Positions 1-10,188 of a stretch of 45,522 bases of DNA are shown here, in pieces. How positions within the stretch are numbered: the first letter of the stretch is position 1; the number at the start of each line of letters is the position of its first letter. The notes under the pieces were generated by a model. That model did not search any database. It was not told where the DNA came from and saw only the letters and a program-made list of their open reading frames with translations. Source of the stretch: SAR202 cluster bacterium AC-647-N09_OGT_505m (GTDB taxonomy: Bacteria > Chloroflexota > Dehalococcoidia > UBA2985). The DNA lies in contig VEXC01000008.1 of the NCBI GenBank assembly GCA_009391225.1, forward strand, positions 1-45,522, written 5' to 3'. A program made the position numbers and the translations under genes.

Positions 1-1
1 T

Positions 2-715
2 CCGACTGAACTGGTTACAGAGGGCCTGGATGGCCTTAGGGATCGGCTAAAGGAGTACGCCGAATTGGGAGCTCGCTTCACCAAGTGGCGAGGCGTCATC
101 ACCATCGGTGACGGAATACCAACCGCGTACTGCATAGATACCAACGCCCACGCACTGGCCCGTTACGCGGCGTTGAGCCAGGAAGCAGGGCTCGTTCCAA
201 TAGTGGAACCCGAGGTACTCATGGACGGCGACCACAGCATAGCCCGCTGCTTCGAGGTCAACGAGGCCACACTGCAGGAGGTCTTCGCCCAACTGGCCCG
301 CCAGAACGTAGCCCTGGAGGGAATCCTTCTGAAGCCAAGCATGGTGCTCTCCGGTAGCACGGCTGCCAACCGCGCTGGCCCAGAAGAGGTTGCAAAAAAG
401 ACTATCACCTGCTTCAAACGAGCGGTGCCCGGGGCAGTTCCTGGCATAGTGTTCTTATCCGGTGGCCAGACCGACGAAGAGGCAACTATAAATCTCAACG
501 CCATAAACCAGCGAGCCACCGTTGTCGGCGCGCCGTGGCAACTCAGCTTCTCCTTTGGTCGGGGACTCCAAGCTGCACCCCTGAAGGCATGGAGCGGCCA
601 GGCGGACAACGTGGAGCGAGCTAAGCAGGCTTTCCATCACAGGGCCAAGCTCACCAGCGCGGCACGGCAGGGCACCTACGTTCCAGCCATGGAGCGGGAG
701 CTCTCTGCCGTCTAA
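2..715 (+). CDS. Class I fructose-bisphosphate aldolase, 5' partial
   Basis: Cleaves fructose 1,6-bisphosphate to DHAP and glyceraldehyde 3-phosphate (or the reverse in gluconeogenesis) in the cytosol. The frame is open to the first base of the window, so the N-terminus is missing; the visible part covers the C-terminal two thirds. Family motifs seen are TEGLDGL followed by GARFTKWR at the start, PIVEPEVL, and the Schiff-base lysine in LLKPSMV, then FLSGGQ near the phosphate-binding region. This is the Schiff-base (metal-independent) class, related to the animal enzyme. It ends 16 bases before rdgB on the same strand, so the two may share a transcript. Confidence 0.93.
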   Translation, partial: PTELVTEGLDGLRDRLKEYAELGARFTKWRGVITIGDGIPTAYCIDTNAHALARYAALSQEAGLVPIVEPEVLMDGDHSIARCFEVNEATLQEVFAQLARQNVALEGILLKPSMVLSGSTAANRAGPEEVAKKTITCFKRAVPGAVPGIVFLSGGQTDEEATINLNAINQRATVVGAPWQLSFSFGRGLQAAPLKAWSGQADNVERAKQAFHHRAKLTSAARQGTYVPAMERELSAV

Positions 716-731
716 GTGGAGCGCGATTCCT

Positions 732-1361
732 GTGGGAAAAACAAGGCCTAAGCTCCTTCTGGCAACAAACAATCTCGGCAAAGCCCGTGAGTTGGTCGTA
801 CTCCTGGAAGGCGTGCCCTTCATCATCACCACTCCACTAGAAGAGGGCATCATCCTTGATGTGGAGGAGACGGGAGCTACCTTCGAGGAGAACGCCGCTC
901 TCAAAGCGAGGGCGTTCGCTACCGCCGGTGGCCTGCTTGCCCTGGCCGACGATTCTGGCCTTGAAGTAGACGCCCTTGGTGGTGAGCCCGGTCCGCTATC
1001 TGCTCGCTATGCCGGCCCCGAAGCCTCAGACGAAGACAGGGTGCGGTATTTACTGGGCAAGCTGGAGGGTGTAGAGTGGAGTGGGCGTGTGGCACGTTTC
1101 CGCTCTATATTAGCTCTGGCTGATTCCGAGGGGAACGTGTGCTTCTTTGAGGGCCAGTGTGAGGGAGTTATCAGTTTTGATTCCCACGGAGAGAGCGGAT
1201 TTGGTTATGACCCAGTGTTCTATGTTCCAGCGCTGAGCAAGCACATGGCGGAGTTGAGCCTGGAGGACAAGAACGAAATCAGCCACCGCGGTAGTGCGGC
1301 TAGGAAAGCGGTAGAGTATCTGAAGGGCATGGCCTTGAGCAAGCAAGGCGAACCTTTGTAA
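732..1361 (+). CDS. rdgB: RdgB/HAM1 non-canonical purine NTP pyrophosphatase
   Basis: Hydrolyses dITP, ITP and XTP to monophosphates plus pyrophosphate, keeping deaminated purines out of nucleic acids. The 209 residues are the usual family length. Diagnostic motifs are TNNLGKARE near the N-terminus, FEENAALKA, the substrate loop ADDSGLEVDAL, GFGYDPVF, and SHRGSA close to the C-terminus. Translation starts at a GTG, 16 bases after the aldolase stop, and there is no in-frame ATG before the first motif. Function is secure from the family. Confidence 0.95.
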   Translation: MGKTRPKLLLATNNLGKARELVVLLEGVPFIITTPLEEGIILDVEETGATFEENAALKARAFATAGGLLALADDSGLEVDALGGEPGPLSARYAGPEASDEDRVRYLLGKLEGVEWSGRVARFRSILALADSEGNVCFFEGQCEGVISFDSHGESGFGYDPVFYVPALSKHMAELSLEDKNEISHRGSAARKAVEYLKGMALSKQGEPL

Positions 1362-1393
1362 ATTAAGAGAAAAGCAATGTCGAGGATGCAAGC

Positions 1394-1564
1394 GTGAGTG
1401 GCAATGGCAACTCGGATGGCAAAGCGAGCCCAGATGTAATGATTACAGCTGATGAACGGGCATCTAAAGAAACTTTATATGCGAAAGACAAAGAGCTTTC
1501 CAATAAACTAATGTGGCCAGAAATGTACTCAGACGAAGAAGAAGATGAAGAAGAAGGTGAGTAA
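1394..1564 (+). CDS. Small acidic hypothetical protein upstream of moaA
   Basis: This 56-residue ORF starts with GTG, has GAGG eight bases upstream (1383-1386), and its TAA is one base before the chosen moaA start. It has a polar N-terminal half, a middle segment with KELSNKLMWPEM, and a tail of nearly uninterrupted Glu and Asp. I do not recognise a family. Tight spacing on both sides (32 bases after rdgB, 1 base before moaA) and the Shine-Dalgarno support translation, which could couple to moaA. The acidic tail may alternatively be a product of GAA/GAT-rich DNA, so this is a moderate call. Confidence 0.5.
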   Translation: MSGNGNSDGKASPDVMITADERASKETLYAKDKELSNKLMWPEMYSDEEEDEEEGE

Positions 1565-1565
1565 C

Positions 1566-2618
1566 ATGACCACTGGACAGAAAGACGGAATCAAGGGACA
1601 GCATCGGAAGATGGCCAAAGACGTCTTTGGCAGGCTGTTGAAAGACCTCCGTATATCGGTCACTGATCGGTGCAATTTCCGTTGTACATACTGCATGCCA
1701 GCAGAAATATTCGGCGAGAGCTACCAGTTCCTTCCCAAAAAACAGATACTGACCTTTGAGGAAGTCGCCCGCCTCACGCGTATCTTTGTTGGCCTGGGAA
1801 CCACCAAGGTAAGGCTAACAGGCGGGGAGCCACTGATCAGAAGCGGTATGGAGAATCTGATTGCCATGCTCTCCAGCATAGAGGGAATAGAGGACCTGAC
1901 CCTCACAACCAACGCGTACCTTCTTGCACAGCAAGCCCAGAAGCTGAGAGATGCCGGGCTCGAGAGGGTTACAGTCAGCCTGGATAGCCTAGATGACGAT
2001 GTGTTCGGCGAGATGAACGGTAGAGGCTTTGGAGTAAAGAGGGTACTACAGGGCATTCAGAAGGCCACTGCAGTAGGCCTTCATCCCATCAAGGTCAATA
2101 CTGTGGTCCAGAAAGGTGTGAACGACCATACCATAATAGACTTGCTGCGGTACTTCAAGGGCACGGGCGTTATCGTGCGTTTCATCGAGTACATGGACGT
2201 GGGAAACATCAACGGATGGAAGCTGGACCAGGTGGTCCCTTCTGCGGACATGCTACAGTGGATCAACGCGGAGATGCCCCTGGAGCCAGTGAATAAAAAC
2301 TACAGCGGCGAGGTCGCCGACCGATATAGATACCTGGACGGGAGCGGAGAAATCGGGTTTATTTCATCTGTCACGGAGGCCTTCTGTAGCGACTGCACCC
2401 GCGCCCGTCTCTCCACGGATGGCAAGCTGTACACGTGTTTGTTTGCGGAGGATGGACGCGATCTGCGCGGGCCAATGCGGGCAGGAGCCAGCGATGCTGA
2501 CCTAGAAGCCTTGATAACGGATGTATGGGGACAGCGCACCGACCGATACTCCCAGATAAGAGCTTCCCTAATCGAGCCCCCACAGAGGAAGGTGGAAATG
2601 TATCAGATTGGCGGGTAG
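1566..2618 (+). CDS. moaA: GTP 3',8-cyclase MoaA
   Basis: Radical-SAM enzyme that converts GTP to 3',8-cyclo-GTP, the first step of molybdenum cofactor synthesis. Using the ATG at 1566 it has 350 residues. The radical-SAM cluster is C36-x3-C40-x2-C43 (RCNFRCTYCMP), the SAM-binding segment is LTGGEP, and the second 4Fe-4S cluster cysteines are C274, C277 and C291. The C-terminus ends in Gly-Gly, the family's catalytic tail. I prefer 1566 over the ATG at 1545 because AAGGTGA lies five bases upstream and it follows the small ORF's stop directly. MoaC is encoded next, inside a fusion gene. Confidence 0.96.
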   Translation: MTTGQKDGIKGQHRKMAKDVFGRLLKDLRISVTDRCNFRCTYCMPAEIFGESYQFLPKKQILTFEEVARLTRIFVGLGTTKVRLTGGEPLIRSGMENLIAMLSSIEGIEDLTLTTNAYLLAQQAQKLRDAGLERVTVSLDSLDDDVFGEMNGRGFGVKRVLQGIQKATAVGLHPIKVNTVVQKGVNDHTIIDLLRYFKGTGVIVRFIEYMDVGNINGWKLDQVVPSADMLQWINAEMPLEPVNKNYSGEVADRYRYLDGSGEIGFISSVTEAFCSDCTRARLSTDGKLYTCLFAEDGRDLRGPMRAGASDADLEALITDVWGQRTDRYSQIRASLIEPPQRKVEMYQIGG

Positions 2619-2652
2619 GTTGAGGACAGCTGGATGCAGGGGTATCATAGGT

Positions 2653-2685
2653 GGGACAGCAAATAGGCTGTCCCCTTTCCTTATA
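2653..2685 (+). terminator. Intrinsic terminator-like hairpin after moaA
   Basis: A perfect 8-bp stem (GGGACAGC at 2653-2660 with GCTGTCCC at 2667-2674), six-base loop AAATAG, followed by a pyrimidine-rich stretch CTTTCCTT. It would end or attenuate transcription between moaA and the RNase HI-MoaC gene. The U-tract is interrupted by Cs, so efficiency is uncertain. Confidence 0.55.
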
Positions 2686-2706
2686 TTAGGACATTGGAAG
2701 TAAGCA

Positions 2707-3585
<879 letters not shown>

Positions 3586-3620
3586 TTCTACTTGGCCATA
3601 GCCTATAGGGAGTTCAGTTC

Positions 3621-4376
3621 GTGGGAATAGTGCAGGAAATCCACCACATCCACAATGCCAGAGGGCCAAACGTCTATTTCTTGTGGATCAGTACCTGACT
3701 CTGATTGATGCCGGATACCATGAGAGCGGCCGTCTAGTGGCAGAATGCATAGAGAGATTAAGGCGGCGCGTGGAGGAATTGCAGTGTGTCCTGATAACAC
3801 ACTGCCGTCCCGACCATAAAGACAGCGCAATCGAGTTCAAGGCCCTGACTACTATCCATGCCTTGGCTAATGGCGTCGGATATCAGCCTTGACTCTTGAT
3901 AGAGAGGGATTCCGACTCATATCCTAACTCAACGTTTTTAGAGCAATCCACATTCCCATTCCTTTTCTGCACAATCAATATAGTGGCCGATGGATTCCTG
4001 GAGGAATGGCAAGTCTTTCCTGTTCTGGAAAGTTTGAGGATAATGCATACGGCCTTGGATTACTCCGGGCAGCGGCTGTTTCTTTCGGGAGTCCCCAAAG
4101 GCCATTTTCTTGATGGATATTGTGGTGAATATCGGGCAGTACATGAGTGGCTCCCTGCTGTTCCACAAAACCAACATACTGCAGTATGACGAATCGATGC
4201 ACAGAATGGCCATGCTGGACTTTGACATTGCCTGGCCCGGCCCACTGCCAGGTACTCCAGTGCAACGCAGACCAGCTCATGCGCAAAATGTTGGCGTGGC
4301 ATTTCAGCACTCCAATGTGGCTCCGCATCTTGCGCGCTGTTACGAGCATATTCCGCATGGGCAGACAGACATGATT
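3621..4376 (+). pseudogene. Decayed metallo-beta-lactamase-fold hydrolase
   Basis: Fragments of a glyoxalase-II-like protein appear in order but in different frames: VQEIHHI..GPNVYFL from 3621, then after a TGA and frame change LTLIDAGYHESGRLV, then LITHCRPDHKDSA where the metal motif HxHxDH has lost its first two histidine positions' pattern, then LRIMHTALDYSG, and finally LDFDIAWPGP near 4220, matching the family's LDFDxALPGHG. At least three frame breaks or stops separate them. The gene is dead; no substrate can be assigned. An intact paralogue-type MBL hydrolase lies at 19835. Confidence 0.72.
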
Positions 4377-4397
4377 CAGAGAGCACTAGGCAAGCAT

Positions 4398-4463
4398 GGC
4401 AGGTACTACACCCATGGGTACACACGATGTATTACAAGGACTGCTTAATCTTGGGTCAAGCGC
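4398..4463 (+). repeat. Dispersed ~65-bp repeat, copy 1
   Basis: The stretch GTACACACGATGTATTAC... through GACTGCTTAATCTTGGGTC is closely matched by sequences at 42020-42097 (reverse strand) and less closely at 42098-42166 (reverse) and 32466-32520 (same strand). It lies in non-coding DNA just after the MBL pseudogene. Confidence 0.65.
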
Positions 4464-4550
4464 AGTCAGCCTACAAGGCTGGGTATGGACTGGCACACCC
4501 TCAAGATTATTCAATAGGCTCCTAGAAGGATACACAGAAAGGTGTCACAC

Positions 4551-5852
4551 ATGGAGGGAATGTCCATAGGTGTCGGACCTCTAGGTAAACTTAGAGGGGT
4601 GTTCTACGGTTGGTGGCTGGTAGGGCTCGCCACGATTACCGTGGCCATGACGAATGGTGCGGCCAGCCACGGATTGGGAGTCTTCTTCGTGGCTCTGGAG
4701 AGCCAGTTCGGATGGAGTAGGACAGTCCTCTCGGGTGCCTTTGCCCTGGCCAGACTAGAGGGAACAGTATTGGGCCCAGTTGAGGGATACCTCACAGACC
4801 GCTTTGGGACGCGCCGCATTGTCCTAGTGGGCTTCTTTGTTCTGGGTTGTGGTTTCCTGTTGTTCAGCTTTTCCAGTGGTATCACGGGCTTCTACGTGGC
4901 GTTCTTCGTGGTTGCCATGGGCGGAGGACTCGGTGGTTTCCTGCCCATGATCACCCTAGCGAACAATTGGTTTGTACGACAGCGGAGTATGGCCATTGCC
5001 ATTGCGGGGATGGGGATATACCTGGGAGGAGTCCTCGTTCCTGCCTTGGCGTTAGGGATAAGCACAGTGGGCTGGCGGACGGTGTCCGTGGGCTTGAGTC
5101 TATTCTTCTTTCTCGTGGGTTTTCCTTTGACCCGGCTTATACGCAACAGGCCGGAGGAGTACGGACAAAAACCAGATGGTGACCTGCCATCCCAGAGCGC
5201 AGGAGAGGAAACCTCGACTGACAACTATGGTGATGAGGACTTCACGCCTCGTCAGGCGATGGCCACCTCGGCATTCTGGCTCATTACCATTAGTCACGGA
5301 CTCAGCGCCATGGTCGTGGGGGCTCTTCAGGTGCATGCCATTCCCATGCTCCACGACGCAGGTCTATCCCTGGAACTAGCCGCCACGGTGGTGGCAATCT
5401 ACACCTTTGTTGCCATGGGATCGCGCATATTGGGAGGATTCTTGGGAGACCGCTTCCCCAAGCCATCGGTAATCTTTGCCTTTGCCTGCATTCAGGCCAC
5501 CGGGGTGCTCATGGCAACGGCAGTCGACAGTTTCCTGACCGCTCTTCTCTTTGCCGTGCTCTTTGGCCTTGGCTGGGGAGGACGAGGTTCGTTGTTCACT
5601 GCCATAAGGGGCGACTACTTTGGTCGGACATCCTTTGCCACCATATTTGGACTCTCGGCATTTTTCCTAAGCGGCGTATCGGTGTTGTCTCCCCTGTTTG
5701 CCGGGTACATGTTTGATACCCTAGGTAGCTACGATATGGCCCTTGTTATCTTCGTCATAATAAATATCTTGGGTGGTTCTCTGATACTCTTTGCTAGAAA
5801 ACCGTCTCTACCCATGTCTGCATCAAGCGTTGACCATCGAAAAACTATGTGA
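4551..5852 (+). CDS. MFS transporter (OxlT/monocarboxylate-like)
   Basis: A 12-helix integral membrane protein of about 433 residues. The start chosen is ATG 4551, nine bases after AAAGG at 4537-4541; GTG 4542 or ATG 4560 are possible. Major-facilitator features are the loop DRFGTRR between helices 2 and 3, the glycine-rich helix 4 (AMGGGLGG), a hydrophilic central loop of about 40 residues (GQKPDGDLPS...), and a second-half loop GDRFPKPS. The N-terminal FYGWWLVGLA is typical of the oxalate/formate antiporter and monocarboxylate group. The substrate cannot be told. It ends 15 bases before the atp genes, and the atp promoter may lie within or before it. Confidence 0.88.
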   Translation: MEGMSIGVGPLGKLRGVFYGWWLVGLATITVAMTNGAASHGLGVFFVALESQFGWSRTVLSGAFALARLEGTVLGPVEGYLTDRFGTRRIVLVGFFVLGCGFLLFSFSSGITGFYVAFFVVAMGGGLGGFLPMITLANNWFVRQRSMAIAIAGMGIYLGGVLVPALALGISTVGWRTVSVGLSLFFFLVGFPLTRLIRNRPEEYGQKPDGDLPSQSAGEETSTDNYGDEDFTPRQAMATSAFWLITISHGLSAMVVGALQVHAIPMLHDAGLSLELAATVVAIYTFVAMGSRILGGFLGDRFPKPSVIFAFACIQATGVLMATAVDSFLTALLFAVLFGLGWGGRGSLFTAIRGDYFGRTSFATIFGLSAFFLSGVSVLSPLFAGYMFDTLGSYDMALVIFVIINILGGSLILFARKPSLPMSASSVDHRKTM

Positions 5853-5867
5853 TACCATGCGCAAAGT

Positions 5868-6122
5868 TTGGTAGCTCCTTTGAACAAGGGAACGCTGGTC
5901 ATAGTAGTGCAGTTGGTGGGAGTTGGGTGGTACGTTGCAATATGCATCATTGGCGGGCTCTTTGGGGGACTATGGCTTGATGGAAAGTTGGGTGTGTTGC
6001 CTGTCTGTACCCTTACTGGGATGGTTCTAGGCGCTGTGATGGCCTTCTACGGAGTATACAAGATGGTGCTTCCACTTCTCAACAACTACCAGGGACTAGA
6101 GAAACGGAACGGAGAGCGATAG
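5868..6122 (+). CDS. AtpI/AtpZ-like ATP synthase accessory membrane protein
   Basis: An 84-residue protein with two predicted transmembrane segments (about residues 8-30 and 42-65) carrying the small-residue pattern GGLFGGLWLDGKLG, typical of the AtpI/AtpZ family encoded at the head of atp operons. Members help assemble the c-ring or import divalent cations. It starts with TTG at 5868 and shows no clear Shine-Dalgarno, so another TTG four codons later is possible. It precedes atpB by seven bases. Confidence 0.78.
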   Translation: MVAPLNKGTLVIVVQLVGVGWYVAICIIGGLFGGLWLDGKLGVLPVCTLTGMVLGAVMAFYGVYKMVLPLLNNYQGLEKRNGER

Positions 6123-6129
6123 GCCAGCC

Positions 6130-7113
6130 ATGACGGCTAAAGTCAAGCTAATTGCGGTGCTGAGCGCCATTGTATTGTTGACCCTGGCTGGGCTGGTAAC
6201 TGGAGCCATAGGGGCTAGCCTGACAGCTGGGGAAGGAAATGAGGCCAAGCCTCTGCTGGCTGAGCCACTCCCCCACATACCCCCTCAGAGGGTGTTCGTC
6301 TCATCAAACCCATCTGAAGACGATCATCACGGGGAAGAAGGACACGGTGGAGGAGCATCAGGAGTGTTGACCTCCGATGACGGCGGCACATTCGCTGTTA
6401 CCAACACCCTCCTCTCGTCCTGGATCGTTACTCTGTTCCTCATAGCGCTTTTCTACGGTGCCACACGGCGCATGGCCGTGGTTCCACGTGGATTGCAGAA
6501 CCTGATGGAGATGGCAGTTGAGGCCCTACTCAACTTCGTCCAGAGTGTGGCAGGGGCCGAAAACGCACGCCGTTTTTTCCCCCTAATCGCCACAATCTTC
6601 CTGTTCGTCATGTTCAATGCCTGGATTGGTCTCCTACCAATTTACCCCACCCTGGGTTTCATAAACGCTGATGGAGAAATGGAAAGACATCTGCTGCGCC
6701 CGGCTGGGACGGACCTAAACATGCCAATGGCCCTGGCCCTAGTGTCCTTCGTATTTGTGGAATTCTGGGGATTCAGATTGCTGAAACTGGGTTACCTAGG
6801 CAAGTTTATCCGTCTGGAGAACCTTAGGAAAGGCAACTTCGCCCAGGTCCCAATAGACCTCTTTGTAGGAGCACTGGAACTCCTCAGTGAATTCGTGCGA
6901 ATCATCAGCTTCACTTTCAGGCTCTTTGGAAACATGACTGCCGGGGAAATTCTTCTCTTGGTGATAACGTACCTTGTGCCCTTTGTACTGGTACTTCCTT
7001 TCTACGGATTGGAACTTCTGGTGGGTATGGTACAAGCGCTTATTTTCGCTGGCCTCACCCTGGTATTCGTGGTGGTAGCGGTAACCCCTCATTCAGAGGA
7101 AGAGCATTCTTAG
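6130..7113 (+). CDS. atpB: F0 ATP synthase subunit a
   Basis: Forms the proton half-channels against the c-ring in the membrane. The 327 residues include an N-terminal hydrophobic segment (residues 6-30), then an unusual periplasmic stretch with DDHHGEEGHGGG around residue 65-76, then five or six helices. The essential arginine is in SFTFRLFGNMTAGE, as in other bacterial a subunits, and PIDLFVGALELLSEFVR precedes it. N-terminal extensions of this kind are long compared with the E. coli protein (271). It sits second in the operon and is followed by the 31-residue ORF at 7129. Confidence 0.95.
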   Translation: MTAKVKLIAVLSAIVLLTLAGLVTGAIGASLTAGEGNEAKPLLAEPLPHIPPQRVFVSSNPSEDDHHGEEGHGGGASGVLTSDDGGTFAVTNTLLSSWIVTLFLIALFYGATRRMAVVPRGLQNLMEMAVEALLNFVQSVAGAENARRFFPLIATIFLFVMFNAWIGLLPIYPTLGFINADGEMERHLLRPAGTDLNMPMALALVSFVFVEFWGFRLLKLGYLGKFIRLENLRKGNFAQVPIDLFVGALELLSEFVRIISFTFRLFGNMTAGEILLLVITYLVPFVLVLPFYGLELLVGMVQALIFAGLTLVFVVVAVTPHSEEEHS

Positions 7114-7128
7114 TCGGAGGTCAAATAC

Positions 7129-7224
7129 ATGGAGATAGTGATGCTGGCCTTGGTGATAGTAGTCGTTGGACTAGCCGCAGCCGCGTTGGCGGGAGTTATG
7201 GCGGTGTTTTCCAAGATTGAATAA
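7129..7224 (+). CDS. 31-residue single-helix membrane peptide in the atp operon
   Basis: A tiny ORF fills the gap between atpB and atpE. GGAGG at 7116-7120 stands eight bases before its ATG, as good as any ribosome site in the operon. The peptide begins MEIVMLAL, is hydrophobic and Ala/Val-rich through residue 27, and ends FSKIE, which predicts one transmembrane helix with a short charged tail. I know no named family. The position beside the c-subunit gene suggests a role in ring assembly or as a small extra stator subunit, but that is inference only. Confidence 0.75.
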   Translation: MEIVMLALVIVVVGLAAAALAGVMAVFSKIE

Positions 7225-7238
7225 CTGTACGGTAATAA

Positions 7239-7493
<255 letters not shown>

Positions 7494-7539
7494 GAACCAA
7501 TCGTCAAGTTATAGCGCAGGAATTCACCGGGAGGAATGT

Positions 7540-8031
7540 ATGGCAGATCTGGGTTTTCATTTGCCCAGTTTGGTTGTCTATCTAGTCAACTTCAGCATAT
7601 TGCTTGGCATTCTATATGTCGTGGGTTACAAGCCCATCCTCCGAATGCTAGACCAGAGGTCTGAGGGCATTCGAGAGAGTGTTGAGGCTGTGGAGAGGGT
7701 TAGGCAGGAGGCGGCGGCCCAGCAGGCGGAGTTGGAAAAGAGAATGGACGAGGGTCGTCAGGAAGGTCAGGCCGTCTTGGCCCAGGCTCGAGAGATGGCG
7801 AACCGGTATCGGGAGGACGAGAGAGAGAAGGCCCGCCAGGAGGCGGAGGCTTTCGTCGGCCGCGCCAGGGATGATATACAGCGGGAGCGGGATGAAGCAA
7901 TAGACCAGGTCCGTCGTCATTTCGCCGAGCTGGCTATTCTGGCCGCGGAACAGGTCATAGAGCGCTCCTTGGATGAGAGTGCTCACAGGGACATCATCGA
8001 GAAGGTACTTGAGGAGAGCCACAGTATATAG
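7540..8031 (+). CDS. atpF: F0 ATP synthase subunit b
   Basis: Peripheral-stalk subunit of 163 residues. One transmembrane helix (about residues 9-27, VVYLVNFSILLGILYVVGY) is followed by a long charged coiled coil rich in Glu, Arg, Gln and Ala, beginning at KPILRMLDQRSEGI and ending in the delta-binding region VIERSLDESAHRDII. GGGAGG lies just before the ATG. There is one b gene, so the stalk is probably a homodimer. Confidence 0.94.
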   Translation: MADLGFHLPSLVVYLVNFSILLGILYVVGYKPILRMLDQRSEGIRESVEAVERVRQEAAAQQAELEKRMDEGRQEGQAVLAQAREMANRYREDEREKARQEAEAFVGRARDDIQRERDEAIDQVRRHFAELAILAAEQVIERSLDESAHRDIIEKVLEESHSI

Positions 8032-8051
8032 ATGGGAACTAGAGAGTAATC

Positions 8052-8591
8052 ATGCCCAGGAAACCCTCGGCAAAACGGTATGCTTCGGCACTCTACCAGC
8101 TAGCCCAAGAAAAGGGCGAGGTGGAGAGATGGCAGTCGGACCTGCAGGTCATGGACGAGGCGTTGCAGGAGAGGGGATTTGTTGCCTTCTTGAACATGCC
8201 GAAAATCAGGCTGTCACAAAAGATGAGTGTGATTAGAGAGGGTCTTCCGAGCGTTGATCCCCTGGCACACAATCTTCTGGGTATTCTAGTTTCCAAGGGA
8301 ATGGTGGGCGCATTGCACTCTGTTCGAGAAGAGTATGACAGGATGGTGGATCAGGAACAAGGTCGCGAACAGGCACACGTGATAAGCGCAGTGCCACTGG
8401 AAGCAGGACATCGGGATCGCCTCTCCCAATACCTTGGCGAGTTGGTTGGCAAGAAGATAGAGCTGACCACCGCCGTGGATGCGAGGATTGTGGCGGGGTT
8501 GGTGGCACGTGTGGGTGACAGGCTCATCGACGGTAGCGCTAGGACCAAACTCCAGGACTTGAAGAAATCTTTGGCTGAACGAACCTATTAG
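8052..8591 (+). CDS. atpH: F1 ATP synthase subunit delta
   Basis: Links the b stalk to the top of F1. The 179 residues are normal for the family. The N-terminal bundle begins AKRYASALYQLAQEKGEV, the usual opening of delta subunits, and the C-terminal conserved segment is LVARVGDRLIDGSARTKLQDLKK. Position between atpF and atpA is the standard order. Confidence 0.94.
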   Translation: MPRKPSAKRYASALYQLAQEKGEVERWQSDLQVMDEALQERGFVAFLNMPKIRLSQKMSVIREGLPSVDPLAHNLLGILVSKGMVGALHSVREEYDRMVDQEQGREQAHVISAVPLEAGHRDRLSQYLGELVGKKIELTTAVDARIVAGLVARVGDRLIDGSARTKLQDLKKSLAERTY

Positions 8592-8625
8592 AGTGGCTCC
8601 CTAATCTCTTGCTAGAGGTAGAAAT

Positions 8626-10137
8626 ATGGCAACTCGTGGACAGGATATTACATCGGTAATCAAACGCCAGATTCAGGAATTCGGCGGCGAAGTCACCATG
8701 GTGGATGTTGGTACCGTGGTACAAACTGGCGATGGTGTTGCAAGAATTCAAGGTCTTAGTGGAGTTCGTTACACCGAACTTGTAGAATTTCCCAATGAAG
8801 TCATTGGGCTTGCTTTGAACCTTGAAGAGGATAGCGTTGGTGTAGTTATCTTAGGTGACGACACCATGATTAAAGAAGGTGATGAAGTACGCTCCACTGG
8901 CAGGATAGCGGAAGTTCCCGTTGGAGAAGGACTGTTAGGGCGTGTTGTTGATGCTCTTGGTCGACCAATCGATGGTAAAGGGCCAATCAAGACTGACAGC
9001 ACAAGAGCAGTTGAGAGGGTTGCTGCTGACGTGGCACACCGCAAATCTGTATCTGTACCAATGCAGACAGGTATAAAGTCAATTGATGGCATGACTCCGA
9101 TTGGTAGAGGACAACGTCAGCTAATAATTGGAGATCGTTCAACTGGTAAATCCGCGATAGCGATTGATACTATTATCAATCAAAAGGGCGGAGATCTGAT
9201 TTGTATATACGTGGCCGTGGGACAGAAGGCTAGTAAAGTAGTCCAGACTGTAGGACTTCTGGAGGCCAATGGAGCCATGGAACACACCATAGTTGTTGCA
9301 GCGAACTCTTCAGATCCTGCTGCACTACAATACATAGCTCCATTCGCTGGCACTGCAATGGGCGAAGAATTTATGGAACAAGGCAAAGATGCCCTGATAA
9401 TATACGATGATTTGACCAAACATGCTTGGGCATATAGGCAAATGTCACTGCTTCTAAGAAGGCCTCCTGGTAGAGAGGCTTATCCCGGAGATGTATTCTA
9501 TCTCCACAGCAGACTCCTTGAGAGGTCCGCTAGATTAGATGATAGTTCTGGGGGAGGATCACTTACCGCTCTGCCTATAATAGAAACTCAGGCAGGAGAT
9601 GTATCCGGCTATATACCTACTAACGTTATATCGATTACGGATGGTCAAATTTACTTAGAGGCGGATTTATTCAACTCTGGCATCAGGCCTGCAGTGAACG
9701 TTGGTTTATCCGTATCTCGAGTTGGTGGTGCAGCACAGGCTAGGGCAATGAGGCAAGTAGCAGGCAGACTTAGGCTAGACCTAGCACAATATAGAGAACT
9801 AGTGACGTTTGCTCAATTTGGCACATCTGATCTTGATGCTGCTACTATAGCCCAGTTGGATAGAGGTCGAATTGTAACTGAGGTATTGAAACAGTTGCAA
9901 TATGAACCTATGAGTATGGGAGAACAGGTTTCCATAATGTATGCAGTAACAAACGGATATGTCGACGACGTGCCTCAAGATAAGATTAGAGATTTTGAAA
10001 TTGCATTCCATAGGTACATGCGGACATCCCACTCCGACGTTATCAACGCGATAATGGAGAAAAAGGAATTAGACGATGAGATCAGTGCATCATTGACCTC
10101 TGCAATAACAGAATTTAAAAAGGCGGGTGTTTATTAA
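8626..10137 (+). CDS. atpA: F1 ATP synthase subunit alpha
   Basis: Non-catalytic nucleotide-binding subunit, 503 residues. The P-loop is GDRSTGKS at residues 169-176 (usually ...GKT), and downstream are the segments [15 protein letters not shown], with the family signature [13 protein letters not shown] near residue 360. The ATG at 8626 has AGAGG nine bases upstream. From about 8750 onwards the gene is clearly more A+T-rich than its upstream neighbours: the 60 bases at 9601-9660 are 37% G+C, against 57% for 5281-5340 in the MFS gene. Confidence 0.97.
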   Translation: MATRGQDITSVIKRQIQEFGGEVTMVDVGTVVQTGDGVARIQGLSGVRYTELVEFPNEVIGLALNLEEDSVGVVILGDDTMIKEGDEVRSTGRIAEVPVGEGLLGRVVDALGRPIDGKGPIKTDSTRAVERVAADVAHRKSVSVPMQTGIKSIDGMTPIGRGQRQLIIGDRSTGKSAIAIDTIINQKGGDLICIYVAVGQKASKVVQTVGLLEANGAMEHTIVVAANSSDPAALQYIAPFAGTAMGEEFMEQGKDALIIYDDLTKHAWAYRQMSLLLRRPPGREAYPGDVFYLHSRLLERSARLDDSSGGGSLTALPIIETQAGDVSGYIPTNVISITDGQIYLEADLFNSGIRPAVNVGLSVSRVGGAAQARAMRQVAGRLRLDLAQYRELVTFAQFGTSDLDAATIAQLDRGRIVTEVLKQLQYEPMSMGEQVSIMYAVTNGYVDDVPQDKIRDFEIAFHRYMRTSHSDVINAIMEKKELDDEISASLTSAITEFKKAGVY

Positions 10138-10188
10138 GAGGATAGGTTTTCAATCAACATCTTTTGTGAAATTTAGAAGAGTTAGTGC

